64,000 nt of DNA from Chloroflexi bacterium 44-23 (GTDB lineage: Bacteria > Chloroflexota > Anaerolineae > Anaerolineales > Anaerolineaceae): assembly GCA_001899005.1 (NCBI GenBank), contig MKUW01000015.1, positions 124,001 to 188,000 on the forward strand. Reading direction: 5' to 3'. The position numbers and the translations under genes are program-made. The stretch's first letter is position 1; every line of letters begins with the position of its first letter. The notes under the pieces were generated by a model. It was not told where the DNA came from. It made no database searches and was given only the letters and a program-made list of their open reading frames with translations. This document shows positions 36,545 through 44,209 of this stretch, piece by piece.

Positions 36545-39500
36545 TTATAACTTGGCGAATCTGGACACAATGGTTGCGCTGGCTGGAAGCTTGACCCTAT
36601 CACCATATTCAAGCAAATTTGGTTGCTTGCCAATTGATTCAGGTGAACCCTGGTAAATGGAAATGGATGTTCCTTCTTCGTTTGCTTTCTCATCTATGTA
36701 GGCCAACCCAGTCAGATAACCCTCTGAATCAATGGCACAACTTGTTACCACCCCAATCATCTTGCCTTTTCTGTCCAACACCGGATCGCCGTTATGGGCC
36801 ATTCGGACGCCTTTTTCATCAAAGCGGAAACGAACGACAACCTTGGTTCGTTTGCTTTCACCTTCCAGATACGCTTTGCGACCAATAAACCAGGGCTTGT
36901 AAGTTTTGACGAAAGAGCCAAAATTTGCCTCTGCAACTCCAAGGTTGAGATCGCCACCCATTTCGTGTCCATAGAGTGGCAAACCGGCCTCAGTACGCAA
37001 TGAATCACGTGCTCCTAAACCGCAGGGTTTTAACCCAAACGGTTCGCCAACATGCATCAGATCTTGCCAGAAAGCTGGTGCTTGCGCTGGGTGGATGAAC
37101 AGCTCAAAACTCATTTTTTCACCGGTATACCCCGTTCGTGACACGATCAGATCGTAGCCGCCGATGATGGCATCGCATAAGTTTGTTCTTTTTAACTTCA
37201 TAATCTTCTTACGAGTGGAGTTATCACAACCTAATGCCAGAAGAATGTCGCGGGACTTAGGCCCCTGGAGGGCAATATCCACACGCATTTCAGCTCCCGC
37301 AGATTGATCGCGCAAGTTTCGCAAAATTACCGGTTTACCAAAGGTTTCTGCCCATGGTTTTTCAAGTTCAATTAATACCTCACCGTTTTTGACAGAATTC
37401 AACCATGCCCAATCTTTATCGTCATTTGAAGCATTTACAACGACAAGATAGACTTCTTTTTGCCGTCGATAGACCAACAAGTCATCAATAACATCCGCTT
37501 GCGGGGTCAGGAAATGCGTGTAGCAAGATTCGCCAACATCCAGAAGGCTGATATCATTGCTGCACACACTATCAAGAAAGCTGAGTGCAAATGGACCTTC
37601 AGCCTGATAGACTCCCATATGCGAAACATCAAACAATCCGGCTGCCTTGCGCGTCGCATTGTGTTCATCGGCAACGGATGTGTACCAGACGGGCATATCC
37701 CAACCGGCAAAAGGAATCATTTTTGCGCCAAGAGCTACATGGGTGGCATGCAAACTGGTAAATTTTACTTGATCTTCATTCGGTTCTGTCCAAGTAAATG
37801 CAGGTTTAGAAGGTAGTTTGTCTGCAATAGATTTATGGCCAATAAAATAAGGCTTGCGTGTATCAACCCCATTATCTTCAACTGGAAGAATGAATTTTAT
37901 GGGGGATGGCTTAATCACAACCGGCCCAGGTAGCCGTTTGGTTAGATCTTCATCAAATTTCACAAAAGCATCCGATAAATCTCGTAACCAGGTTGCAGCC
38001 AGGTTCGCCTGATTGGATGAAGTGCTGAAGCGATAATGCTCATGGGTTACACAAGTCAACGTTCCTTCAATGTTTTCTCCATTAGCAATTAGTAATGTAT
38101 TTTGACTGTCGCCTTCAGCAAGAACTTCTACATCGCTGCAAAAAGCAAAGTTAAGAAAAGAAATCAGGTTTTTTCCGGTGATATCATAGGCACAATTTGG
38201 TGTGGAACATTGATCGTCGAGATAGTAAAAATGGGGGTAGCCGTGCTTTCCCACGATCAAATCTGTACCTGCTTTTTCTGCCAGTTCTCGAACGCGAATT
38301 TTTGCAGATTCAAATACTGCAAAATCGATTTTTGTTCTTTGTGCCAGCCCGCTGCGCGATTCGACACTATATGGGATTGCAGCATACAAAACATCGGCGA
38401 TAATGTCAGCTACAACAACCATATCAGCTTCATTTAACCCTCTTTGGGTCATCCAGGGAGTTCCATAGCGAACACCGGATGGGTGGAGAGCTGATTTATC
38501 ACCTGGAATTGTATTTCGATTAAGTACAATCCCGGCAAGATCCAGGATGCGTGCTGCCATATCCCCGGATAAGCGGGTGCCATCCGGCCCGGCAATGGTT
38601 GAGCAATCAATGTTCCCTAAATGTGTATCAGTACCGCCAAATGGAATGGTTAAACCACGTTCTTGTAAGCGATCGGTTAACACTTTGCAATTTTTTACAA
38701 TTTGGTCTTGCAAACGCTTGAACTCGGGTGTTTTTGCCAGTTTAAAGGTGAGTGCCATGGCTGCGATGGCGTTAATATGCGGGCCGCCTTGTTCTCCAGG
38801 GAATACTGCCCGATCTAATTTCTTCGCCATAGTTGCATTATCGGTGATAATACAAGCGCCGCGTGGCCCGGTCAATGTTTTGTGAGTTGTAAAGGAAGTA
38901 ACGTGCGCGATTCCGATTGGGCTTGGAACTGTACCGGCTGCAATTAAACCGGCAATATGCGAAATATCAGCCAGAAATACAGCACCAACTGAATCTGCAA
39001 TTTCTCGGAATTTCTTCCAATCTGGCACAAACGGATAGGATGAATATCCGGCAATGATCAATTTGGGTTGTGATTCAAGAGCTAATTGAGCTAATGTTTC
39101 ATAATTGATTTGTTTGGTTTCAGGGTCAATCGTATAGTGGACAGCATGATAAAGCTTTCCTGAGCGATTGACTGGCGAACCGTGCGTCAAATGACCGCCG
39201 TGTAGTAAATTCATACCCAGAACTGTGTCGCCCGGGTTGATCAAATGATAAACAGCATTGTTGGCGGGGGCCCCGGAAAGCGGTTGAACGTTGACGTATA
39301 GTTGATCAGCGGTAAGACCATTGGCGGTAAAGACTTCTGCACATCGGCGCCGGGCGAGTGCTTCTATGATATCGACATATTCAACGCCTTTATAATAGCG
39401 GGGGTCAGAATAACGACGGTAATGAGCTAATTGTTCATCAAAATCCAGAATTTCGTCTTCGGACATCAGCCGGGTAAGTTCATCTGGGTACCCTTCCGCG

Positions 39501-39670
39501 TAGAGATTTTGAAAAACAGAACCCAAGAGATCACGGACTGCCAATGGGGCAGTACTTTCACTCGGGATCAGAATTAATTTGCGAACCTGACGTTCTGCCT
39601 CAATTTGAGTCAGCTCATAAACATCCGGGTCCAAACTGGCGAGGTCGCCACGAAAGAGAAAGTCATCCAT
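36545..39670 (-). CDS. glyA-gcvT: Serine hydroxymethyltransferase - aminomethyltransferase fusion
   Basis: About 1041 residues from ATG 39670, which has AAGGAG 6-7 bases upstream; an upstream start at 39703 would add 11 residues without a site. Residues 1-~470 are SHMT (serine + THF to glycine + 5,10-methylene-THF): PLP lysine is Lys264 in SFTTHKTLTG. It has a ~30-residue insertion after LYAEGYP (62-92) where ordinary enzymes run straight into RYY. Residues ~637-1041 are GcvT, the T-protein of glycine cleavage (GAKMIPFAGWDMPV, LFDVSHMG, SRTGYTGE). Residues ~500-600 look like a decayed GcvT barrel. The fusion would pass one-carbon units on THF between two linked enzymes. Confidence 0.93.
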   Translation of the reverse strand: MDDFLFRGDLASLDPDVYELTQIEAERQVRKLILIPSESTAPLAVRDLLGSVFQNLYAEGYPDELTRLMSEDEILDFDEQLAHYRRYSDPRYYKGVEYVDIIEALARRRCAEVFTANGLTADQLYVNVQPLSGAPANNAVYHLINPGDTVLGMNLLHGGHLTHGSPVNRSGKLYHAVHYTIDPETKQINYETLAQLALESQPKLIIAGYSSYPFVPDWKKFREIADSVGAVFLADISHIAGLIAAGTVPSPIGIAHVTSFTTHKTLTGPRGACIITDNATMAKKLDRAVFPGEQGGPHINAIAAMALTFKLAKTPEFKRLQDQIVKNCKVLTDRLQERGLTIPFGGTDTHLGNIDCSTIAGPDGTRLSGDMAARILDLAGIVLNRNTIPGDKSALHPSGVRYGTPWMTQRGLNEADMVVVADIIADVLYAAIPYSVESRSGLAQRTKIDFAVFESAKIRVRELAEKAGTDLIVGKHGYPHFYYLDDQCSTPNCAYDITGKNLISFLNFAFCSDVEVLAEGDSQNTLLIANGENIEGTLTCVTHEHYRFSTSSNQANLAATWLRDLSDAFVKFDEDLTKRLPGPVVIKPSPIKFILPVEDNGVDTRKPYFIGHKSIADKLPSKPAFTWTEPNEDQVKFTSLHATHVALGAKMIPFAGWDMPVWYTSVADEHNATRKAAGLFDVSHMGVYQAEGPFALSFLDSVCSNDISLLDVGESCYTHFLTPQADVIDDLLVYRRQKEVYLVVVNASNDDKDWAWLNSVKNGEVLIELEKPWAETFGKPVILRNLRDQSAGAEMRVDIALQGPKSRDILLALGCDNSTRKKIMKLKRTNLCDAIIGGYDLIVSRTGYTGEKMSFELFIHPAQAPAFWQDLMHVGEPFGLKPCGLGARDSLRTEAGLPLYGHEMGGDLNLGVAEANFGSFVKTYKPWFIGRKAYLEGESKRTKVVVRFRFDEKGVRMAHNGDPVLDRKGKMIGVVTSCAIDSEGYLTGLAYIDEKANEEGTSISIYQGSPESIGKQPNLLEYGDRVKLPASATIVSRFAKL

Positions 39671-39813
39671 TCGATACTCCTTGGAAAAAAATTTAAATCG
39701 CAATTAAAATATACCCAGGCTATTCATCGAGATCAGCCAAAAGCGAAAGAGAACTGACAGAATAAGAGTAAACACGCCTATTTGGTCGAACGATTTTTCA
39801 AATCTCACTTTTC

Positions 39814-39842
39814 ATTGTATGAAAGGTCATTAATCGGGTCAA
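39814..39842 (-). promoter_or_regulatory. Sigma-70-type promoter of the GlyA-GcvT gene
   Basis: On the minus strand TTGACC (39842-39837) is followed by a 17-base spacer and TACAAT (39819-39814). The predicted start is near 39807, giving a leader of about 137 bases before ATG 39670. I could not recognise a glycine or THF riboswitch in that leader. Confidence 0.7.
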
Positions 39843-40103
39843 GTCATTTAAGTACCTGATAAATATCATGTTTTGTAAAAAATTCCTTATTATGCACGCA
39901 AAATGAAAATTAGATCAGTTATATCCGTTAAGTTTACTTCAAATTTTTATTTTCCACTGACCCATTTTGAAAAAAGAACTCTTTAATTCCTCGAAATTGG
40001 GACTTTTCTTTGCCCGAAATAAAAACAAAAAAGAAGTCATTCAAACCCGAGAAGACAATTCATAAGATGTTGGCAAGCTTATAGAAAAAAACAAAATTTG
40101 CGG
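39843..40103. other. Non-coding AT-rich gap
   Basis: With the promoter and leader beside it, this makes a gap of about 430 bases between the GlyA-GcvT start and the hydrolase stop. This part is AT-rich with scattered A and T runs. I see no gene, repeat or convincing terminator in it. Confidence 0.5.
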
Positions 40104-40955
40104 TCAAGATGGTAAAACCTCACGCAATCGCAATTCTACCCATTCCTTAATGGTTGTTAAGAACTCCTGATTTTCAGGCTCATTATGCATTTCATGGTAA
40201 AGTTCGGGAAAAAGATGGTAAGTGATTAAATGTTGTGGCGCATTTTCCGCAAATTGGGCAGTAAGTGGCGGGCTGACCAATCTGTCTTTACCGCCTTGCA
40301 ACAAGAGTAGTGGGTATTTCAATTGATTGGCATTTTCCACAATCCAGGGTCCTTTGCTAATCAATTCCATTCCCAAACGGGCAGAAATGCGCGGGTGAAC
40401 GAGTGGATCATTAACATAAAGCTCAACTACACTCTTATCATGCGAGAGATTATTTACATCCAGGCCATTGTTGATTGTTGTGGTTGGCATAATTTTGTTT
40501 AATATTTCAGCCATGAACATTTTGAATGCCGGAAGGGGCTCACCTGAACCAAGGCCGGGGCTGGTACAAATAATACCGGTAAGCGGTGATGTTTTGGTGA
40601 GACCATAATATAGTACAATCGCACCACCGAGAGAATGCCCATACAGGAATGTTGGAATTTGAGGGAACTCTTCATTAGCAAATCCTATCATGCGATCAAT
40701 ATCGCTGCAGGCAACTGAATAAGATGGAATATCACCTCTTTTGCCACTGCTTTTCCCATGTCCGCGTTGATCAAATGCAAAAAAAGCAATATTCAGATCA
40801 TTGAAAAATTGGGCAATATGCTCATAGCGCATGCTGTGCTCGCCGAGACCATGCACCATAATCACTTTGCCAACAGCTTTGTTTTCCGGAAGCCATTTTT
40901 GTGAAAATATTTTGATTTCATCTGCAGTCCATTCGAAGGTGGTATGAAAAGACAT
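40104..40955 (-). CDS. Alpha/beta hydrolase, monoacylglycerol lipase/lysophospholipase-like
   Basis: About 283 residues from ATG 40955, which has GGAGG 7 bases upstream; the earlier start at 40988 lies inside a repeat element and has no site. The fold is clear: oxyanion strand VMVHGLGEHS, FAFDQRGHGKSSGKRG, nucleophile elbow YGHSLGGA, acid in LQGGKDRLV and His in LYHEMHNE. This is the serine aminopeptidase S33/Hydrolase_4 pattern of bacterial monoglyceride lipases. No signal peptide, so it should act in the cytoplasm or at the inner membrane surface on lipid esters. It stands alone between two transcription units. Confidence 0.88.
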   Translation of the reverse strand: MSFHTTFEWTADEIKIFSQKWLPENKAVGKVIMVHGLGEHSMRYEHIAQFFNDLNIAFFAFDQRGHGKSSGKRGDIPSYSVACSDIDRMIGFANEEFPQIPTFLYGHSLGGAIVLYYGLTKTSPLTGIICTSPGLGSGEPLPAFKMFMAEILNKIMPTTTINNGLDVNNLSHDKSVVELYVNDPLVHPRISARLGMELISKGPWIVENANQLKYPLLLLQGGKDRLVSPPLTAQFAENAPQHLITYHLFPELYHEMHNEPENQEFLTTIKEWVELRLREVLPS

Positions 40956-40981
40956 TTTAAACCCTCCTTTGCACATTTTTC

Positions 40982-41071
40982 GTATCATTTCAAAAATTCG
41001 TGGCAGCGTGTTTTTAGGCGGGCGTCATCCGCCTAAAAACACTCTTCAACCCCGTTTTATTTAAATGATAC
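40982..41071 (+). repeat. Dispersed hairpin repeat, copy A
   Basis: A perfect 14-bp stem (41008-41021 with 41029-41042, seven-base loop) sits inside flanks shared with two other copies. The left flank is TTTCAAAAATT then GGCAG; the right flank is CACTCTTCAACCCCGTTTTA. The outer ends form a 9-base inverted repeat, GTATCATTT (40982-40990) and AAATGATAC (41063-41071). It lies just upstream of the hydrolase ribosome site. Confidence 0.8.
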
Positions 41072-41362
41072 TATTTTTCTATATGATTAAGTGTAGGCTC
41101 AGGTTGAAAAAAGTCAAATTCTTTGAGGTAACAAAAAATTTGACTTTTCAAGAATAGCGGCCATGTGATAATAAGCGATTAAACTCGTTTTGGATATAAT
41201 TGGAATCTCAAGTGGTACTACGTGCTGTATTGTGAATTATTCTTCATGAATCTTAACAACTTGCTTCACAGGGTTGCTCGAGCATAGAAAATACAGTACT
41301 TTAAATGGTAACGAAAATTAATGGTTGGGGTTATTGCTGATAACCCCCCAGAAGGCTGAAGT
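41072..41362. other. Regulatory gap before the sigma-factor gene with hairpins
   Basis: A near-perfect stem at 41104-41120 / 41137-41151 (15 pairs with a two-base bulge) resembles a terminator. TATAAT near 41195 is a candidate -10 box for the sigma gene, without a clear -35. A CTGTATT/AATACAG pair spans the leader. A compact hairpin directly precedes the ribosome site of the sigma gene and is listed separately. Confidence 0.5.
41327..41347 (+). promoter_or_regulatory. Hairpin just upstream of the sigma-factor ribosome site
   Basis: GGGGTTAT (41327-41334) pairs perfectly with ATAACCCC (41340-41347) around TGCTG. The GAAGG ribosome site starts four bases later (41351) and the GTG start is at 41363. 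Such a position could influence translation, but no ligand or protein can be named. Confidence 0.55.
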
Positions 41363-41935
41363 GTGACCGAACTTATTGAAGATGCAGAATTAATTAAGAG
41401 AGCAGCTGAGGGAGATAATGATTCTTTTGGTGTTCTTTATGAACGGTATGTTCGTAGAATTTACAACTATATTTATTATCGGACTGGCAATATGAATGAA
41501 GCGGAAGATTTGACGGCCAGGGTGTTTCACCGTTCGTTTCGTCATATCCAAAAATATGACGATCGCGGAGTACCTTTTTCTGCCTGGCTTTACCGCATTG
41601 CTCACAATCTTGTTGCAAATTGGTACCGTGATCGCAGCCGTAAAAAAGAAGTAATCCTTGAAGAAAACATCCCTTCCAAATTTCATTATGACTTTCCGGA
41701 AAAAGCACTTGAGAAAAACCAGGAAAATGAGCGTTTGTTAAAAGCGCTGAGACGGTTGCCTGCGGAACGTCAGCAATTGATTATTTTAAAGTTTGTGGAG
41801 GGTATGAGCAACGCAGAAATTGGAATTATTATGCGCCGTTCGGAAGGTGCCATTAAAAGCCTTTACCACCGAACATTAGAAGCCGTGCGTAAAGAAGTTG
41901 AGAAAATTGATCACCAGGAATTACCGAAAAAATGA
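41363..41935 (+). CDS. RNA polymerase sigma factor, ECF/sigma-70 family
   Basis: 190 residues. Region 2 reads DSFGVLYERYVRRIYNYIYYRTGN followed by AEDLTARVF and PFSAWLYRIAHNLVANWYRD, which are the core-binding and -10-recognition helices. Region 4 (~125-180) holds LPAERQQLIILKFVEGMSNAEIG, a helix-turn-helix for -35 recognition. No extra domains. The GTG start has GAAGG 7 bases upstream. The next gene, a small tail-anchored protein, overlaps it by four bases and may be its regulator. The regulon is unknown. Confidence 0.92.
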   Translation: MTELIEDAELIKRAAEGDNDSFGVLYERYVRRIYNYIYYRTGNMNEAEDLTARVFHRSFRHIQKYDDRGVPFSAWLYRIAHNLVANWYRDRSRKKEVILEENIPSKFHYDFPEKALEKNQENERLLKALRRLPAERQQLIILKFVEGMSNAEIGIIMRRSEGAIKSLYHRTLEAVRKEVEKIDHQELPKK

Positions 41936-42180
41936 ATAAGATATTAATTGGAGAGAAATTGAATACACAAACTTTTTCTATGAATTTGGAATCTGAATTA
42001 TCACAGCGGTTACGCCCAATACAACCTCGATCTGAATTTATCCATCAATTGCAGAGTAACTTGACCAATGCGAAGAGAATTCATGTTGAAGAGCGAAATT
42101 ATGGGTTGGCACTTGTATCGATAAGTGTCGGCCTTTTCTTCGGCGCCTTGTCCCTTTGGTTCCTTCGGCGCTTTATATAA
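41932..42180 (+). CDS. Small single-helix membrane protein, possible anti-sigma partner
   Basis: 82 residues, no recognised family. The first ~60 residues are polar and include RLRPIQPRSEFIHQLQSNL, reminiscent of the short cytoplasmic segment in small anti-sigma-like proteins found after ECF genes in Chloroflexi. A single membrane helix (~62-78) ends the protein. ATGA overlap with the sigma gene implies coupled translation and a fixed ratio of the two products. The role as a sigma regulator is inferred from position only. Confidence 0.6.
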   Translation: MNKILIGEKLNTQTFSMNLESELSQRLRPIQPRSEFIHQLQSNLTNAKRIHVEERNYGLALVSISVGLFFGALSLWFLRRFI

Positions 42181-42183
42181 GAA

Positions 42184-42435
42184 TTAAATTAAACCAATCT
42201 CAACAAGGGTGGTTTTCAGTTTTTCATTTGAAGGTTCAGTTAAAGTGGTGCCATCAGGGAGGAAAATGGTTGGCACACTACGATAGCCTTTGTTTGTTTG
42301 CTTGACTAATTCTTCCCCTATTTTGTCTTTATCAATATCGATATAATCAAATTCCAAATCATTTTCACTTAGAAGTCTTTTTACGCGGCGGGTTCCCCCA
42401 CACCATTCTGTACCATAAACGATGATGTTTGCCAT
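42184..42435 (-). CDS. Glutaredoxin/mycoredoxin-like protein with CxxT active site
   Basis: 83 residues with a thioredoxin-like fold: IIVYGTEWCGGTRRVKRLL carries the active site, later cis-Pro in YRSVPTIFLPDG. The second active-site cysteine is replaced by Thr (Cys12-Gly-Gly-Thr15), so it would act as a monothiol-type redoxin. Expected role: reduction of mixed disulfides, partner thiol unknown. It begins 3 bases past the stop of the upstream gene, with AGAGG in that gene's last codons, so the two are one transcript. It converges on the small membrane protein gene with a 3-base gap. Confidence 0.85.
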   Translation of the reverse strand: MANIIVYGTEWCGGTRRVKRLLSENDLEFDYIDIDKDKIGEELVKQTNKGYRSVPTIFLPDGTTLTEPSNEKLKTTLVEIGLI

Positions 42436-42438
42436 TCA

Positions 42439-42780
42439 TTAATCCTCTTTCAGAATGTTTTGTATGATGAATTCAGCGCTCGCAATTAAATCTACATTTG
42501 CGGGAAGATTGTAGTTTGTGTCAACTTTCATGAGAAGTCGTTCAAGATGGACTTTGAAATCTTCGTTACCAATACTTAATTCATGCATCTTCTCCAAGGC
42601 CTGAAACGGATTCAATCCTGGCCATTTTTGGGGATAGTTTTTTGAAATCCATACCTGTGCAGCTTCACCGGCAGCTTTTCGCGCGGATACTCGTGCCTTG
42701 CCAATTTCGGCAATCGCAAAAAAATCTTTTGCCATTTGCAAATCGGTATTGATTTGATTATGTTTACTCGTTTGAATCAT
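42439..42780 (-). CDS. Conserved-looking hypothetical helical protein
   Basis: 113 residues, predicted mostly helical, with a central KARVSARKAAGEAAQVWI helix reminiscent of HEPN-like proteins. I cannot place it in a family with confidence. No signal peptide or membrane helix. There is no clear ribosome site at ATG 42780; Met16 (42735) is an alternative start. It directly precedes the glutaredoxin gene and the pair is read as one unit, which might hint at a redox or nucleotide-related task, but this is only position. Confidence 0.6.
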   Translation of the reverse strand: MIQTSKHNQINTDLQMAKDFFAIAEIGKARVSARKAAGEAAQVWISKNYPQKWPGLNPFQALEKMHELSIGNEDFKVHLERLLMKVDTNYNLPANVDLIASAEFIIQNILKED

Positions 42781-42801
42781 TATCTAGGTTGCCGATTAAA
42801 G

Positions 42802-42840
42802 AAAATAGGGTGCCATTCGTTTGACACCCTATTTTTGATA
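42802..42840 (-). terminator. Terminator after the DUF4870 gene
   Basis: Arms 42802-42812 and 42825-42835 pair perfectly around a 12-base loop. On the minus strand, reading away from the DUF4870 gene, the stem is followed by a TTTTCTTT tract. It also separates that gene from the hypothetical/glutaredoxin pair. Confidence 0.8.
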
Positions 42841-42855
42841 AAATAAGGGAACTTT

Positions 42856-43176
42856 TTACCAGCCTTGGTTTTTTACGAAATCGGTCACAACCGGGATATT
42901 AATGTATTCGCCTTTATATGCTTTATATCCCCACCAGAGCATCAATAACCACAAAATTCCACCACATCCAAATGTAAAAGCAGCGATAATTGGAGTAATA
43001 ATAATCATAATGACACCCATAACTAACGCCTGACCATTATGGGCTTTAATAAATGGTCGATTCTTTTTATCTTCCAGGAAGAGAAAAATAATCGGGACTA
43101 ATGGTGCAAAAATATACGCAAGGGCAGCCATCAATCGATCGTCACTGGTTACCTCACCGGGATTCATTTCACTCAT
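42856..43176 (-). CDS. DUF4870 family small membrane protein
   Basis: 106 residues. SDDRLMAALAYIFAPLVPIIFLF begins the first helix, then a short charged loop DKKNRPFIKAHNGQALV, and two further hydrophobic segments ending in WGYKAYKGEYINIPVV. This layout (three helices and the conserved hydrophilic loop after helix 1) is that of DUF4870/YtkA-Tic20-like proteins, membrane proteins of unknown function. The ATG has AAAGGAG upstream. It is monocistronic, with a terminator behind it and the fmt promoter divergent ahead. Confidence 0.8.
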   Translation of the reverse strand: MSEMNPGEVTSDDRLMAALAYIFAPLVPIIFLFLEDKKNRPFIKAHNGQALVMGVIMIIITPIIAAFTFGCGGILWLLMLWWGYKAYKGEYINIPVVTDFVKNQGW

Positions 43177-43249
43177 GCCTTTTTCTCCTTTGTCAAAAGT
43201 TGTATACCCTCCATTATATATTCATTTACAAATTAATCAACTCAATGTA

Positions 43250-43264
43250 TGTTAAAATCAAAAA
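43250..43264 (+). promoter_or_regulatory. Extended -10 promoter of fmt, probably leaderless
   Basis: TGT followed by TAAAAT (43253-43258) ends 6 bases before ATG 43265. No ribosome site fits in the 6 bases between. Transcription would start at or within a base or two of the ATG. The -35 region is weak, consistent with an extended -10 promoter. Confidence 0.55.
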
Positions 43265-44173
43265 ATGCGTAAAAAAGTGGTTTTTATGGGTTCACCTGAA
43301 TTCTCTTTGCCCTCCCTTAGTGCTTTAATAAATTATTATCAGATAGTCGGCGTGGTCACACAACCAGACCGACCCTCTGGACGGGGAAAAGTGATCTCAG
43401 CACCGCCGGTGAAAAAACTGGCTGAGCAGCTTCAGATCCCTGTAATCCAACCGAAACGCCTGCGCGATAATGGGGTTTTCGACCAATTATCCAGCTGGAA
43501 TCCGGATCTGATTGTGGTTGCAGCGTTTGGACAAATACTGCGTCAAAATGTGCTCGATTTACCCCCATTTGGTTGCATTAATGTACATGGATCTCTTTTG
43601 CCACGTTGGCGCGGTGCAGCCCCGATCCAGGCAGCGATTTTACATGGTGACCGCATCAGCGGGGTTACGATTATGAAGATGGACGCCGGAATTGATACAG
43701 GCGAATTACTTTCACAGCGCTCAATTGTGCTGGAAGCCAATGAGACCACTGAAACATTAACAAGTAAACTGGCGCACCTTGGGGCGGATATGCTGTTGGG
43801 AACCCTGGATGATTATCTGAATGGGATTTCCATTCCAAAACGGCAGGATAGCGCGCTGGCTACTTATGCTCCACAAATTAAAAAAGAGGATGGTTTATTG
43901 GATCCATCCAAGAGAGCCATTGAACTTGAACGGCAAGTGCGCGCATTTACTCCCTGGCCAGGCTCATTCTTGATGGTTGAAGGAGAACGAATTAAAGTAA
44001 TTAGCGCAAAAGTTGAACCTGCCGTGGGAATGGCGTTGGGTCAACGCATTATTCTGCACGATTATCCAGCGCTTGTAACAGCGGAAGGAGCGCTTTTAAT
44101 CACAATGTTGCAACTGGCTGGTAAAAAACCGATGTCGGGAAAAGATTTCTTGTTAGGCTTTAAAAGGTGGTGA
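43265..44173 (+). CDS. fmt: Methionyl-tRNA formyltransferase
   Basis: 302 residues, normal length. It formylates initiator Met-tRNA with 10-formyl-THF. FMGSPEFSLPSL at the start, VTQPDRPSGRGK, the signature SLLPRWRGAAPIQ (binding of folate) and GVTIMKMDAGIDTGELL are all present; the C-terminal OB domain follows (~205-300). panE and a GH13 gene follow within 36 and 8 bases and are likely co-transcribed. The ATG lacks a ribosome site and directly follows a -10 box, suggesting a leaderless message. Confidence 0.97.
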   Translation: MRKKVVFMGSPEFSLPSLSALINYYQIVGVVTQPDRPSGRGKVISAPPVKKLAEQLQIPVIQPKRLRDNGVFDQLSSWNPDLIVVAAFGQILRQNVLDLPPFGCINVHGSLLPRWRGAAPIQAAILHGDRISGVTIMKMDAGIDTGELLSQRSIVLEANETTETLTSKLAHLGADMLLGTLDDYLNGISIPKRQDSALATYAPQIKKEDGLLDPSKRAIELERQVRAFTPWPGSFLMVEGERIKVISAKVEPAVGMALGQRIILHDYPALVTAEGALLITMLQLAGKKPMSGKDFLLGFKRW

Positions 44174-44209
44174 AGAAATTGCGTTTCAGACTTTGGAGGT
44201 TTTAAATAG

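Noticed and set aside
39671..39813. Glycine riboswitch before the GlyA-GcvT gene
   Set aside because: The conserved cores expected for that riboswitch class are not visible in the leader.
41008..41042. Copy A hairpin as a simple terminator of the hydrolase gene
   Set aside because: It lies upstream of that gene, not downstream, and its flanks recur at two other sites.
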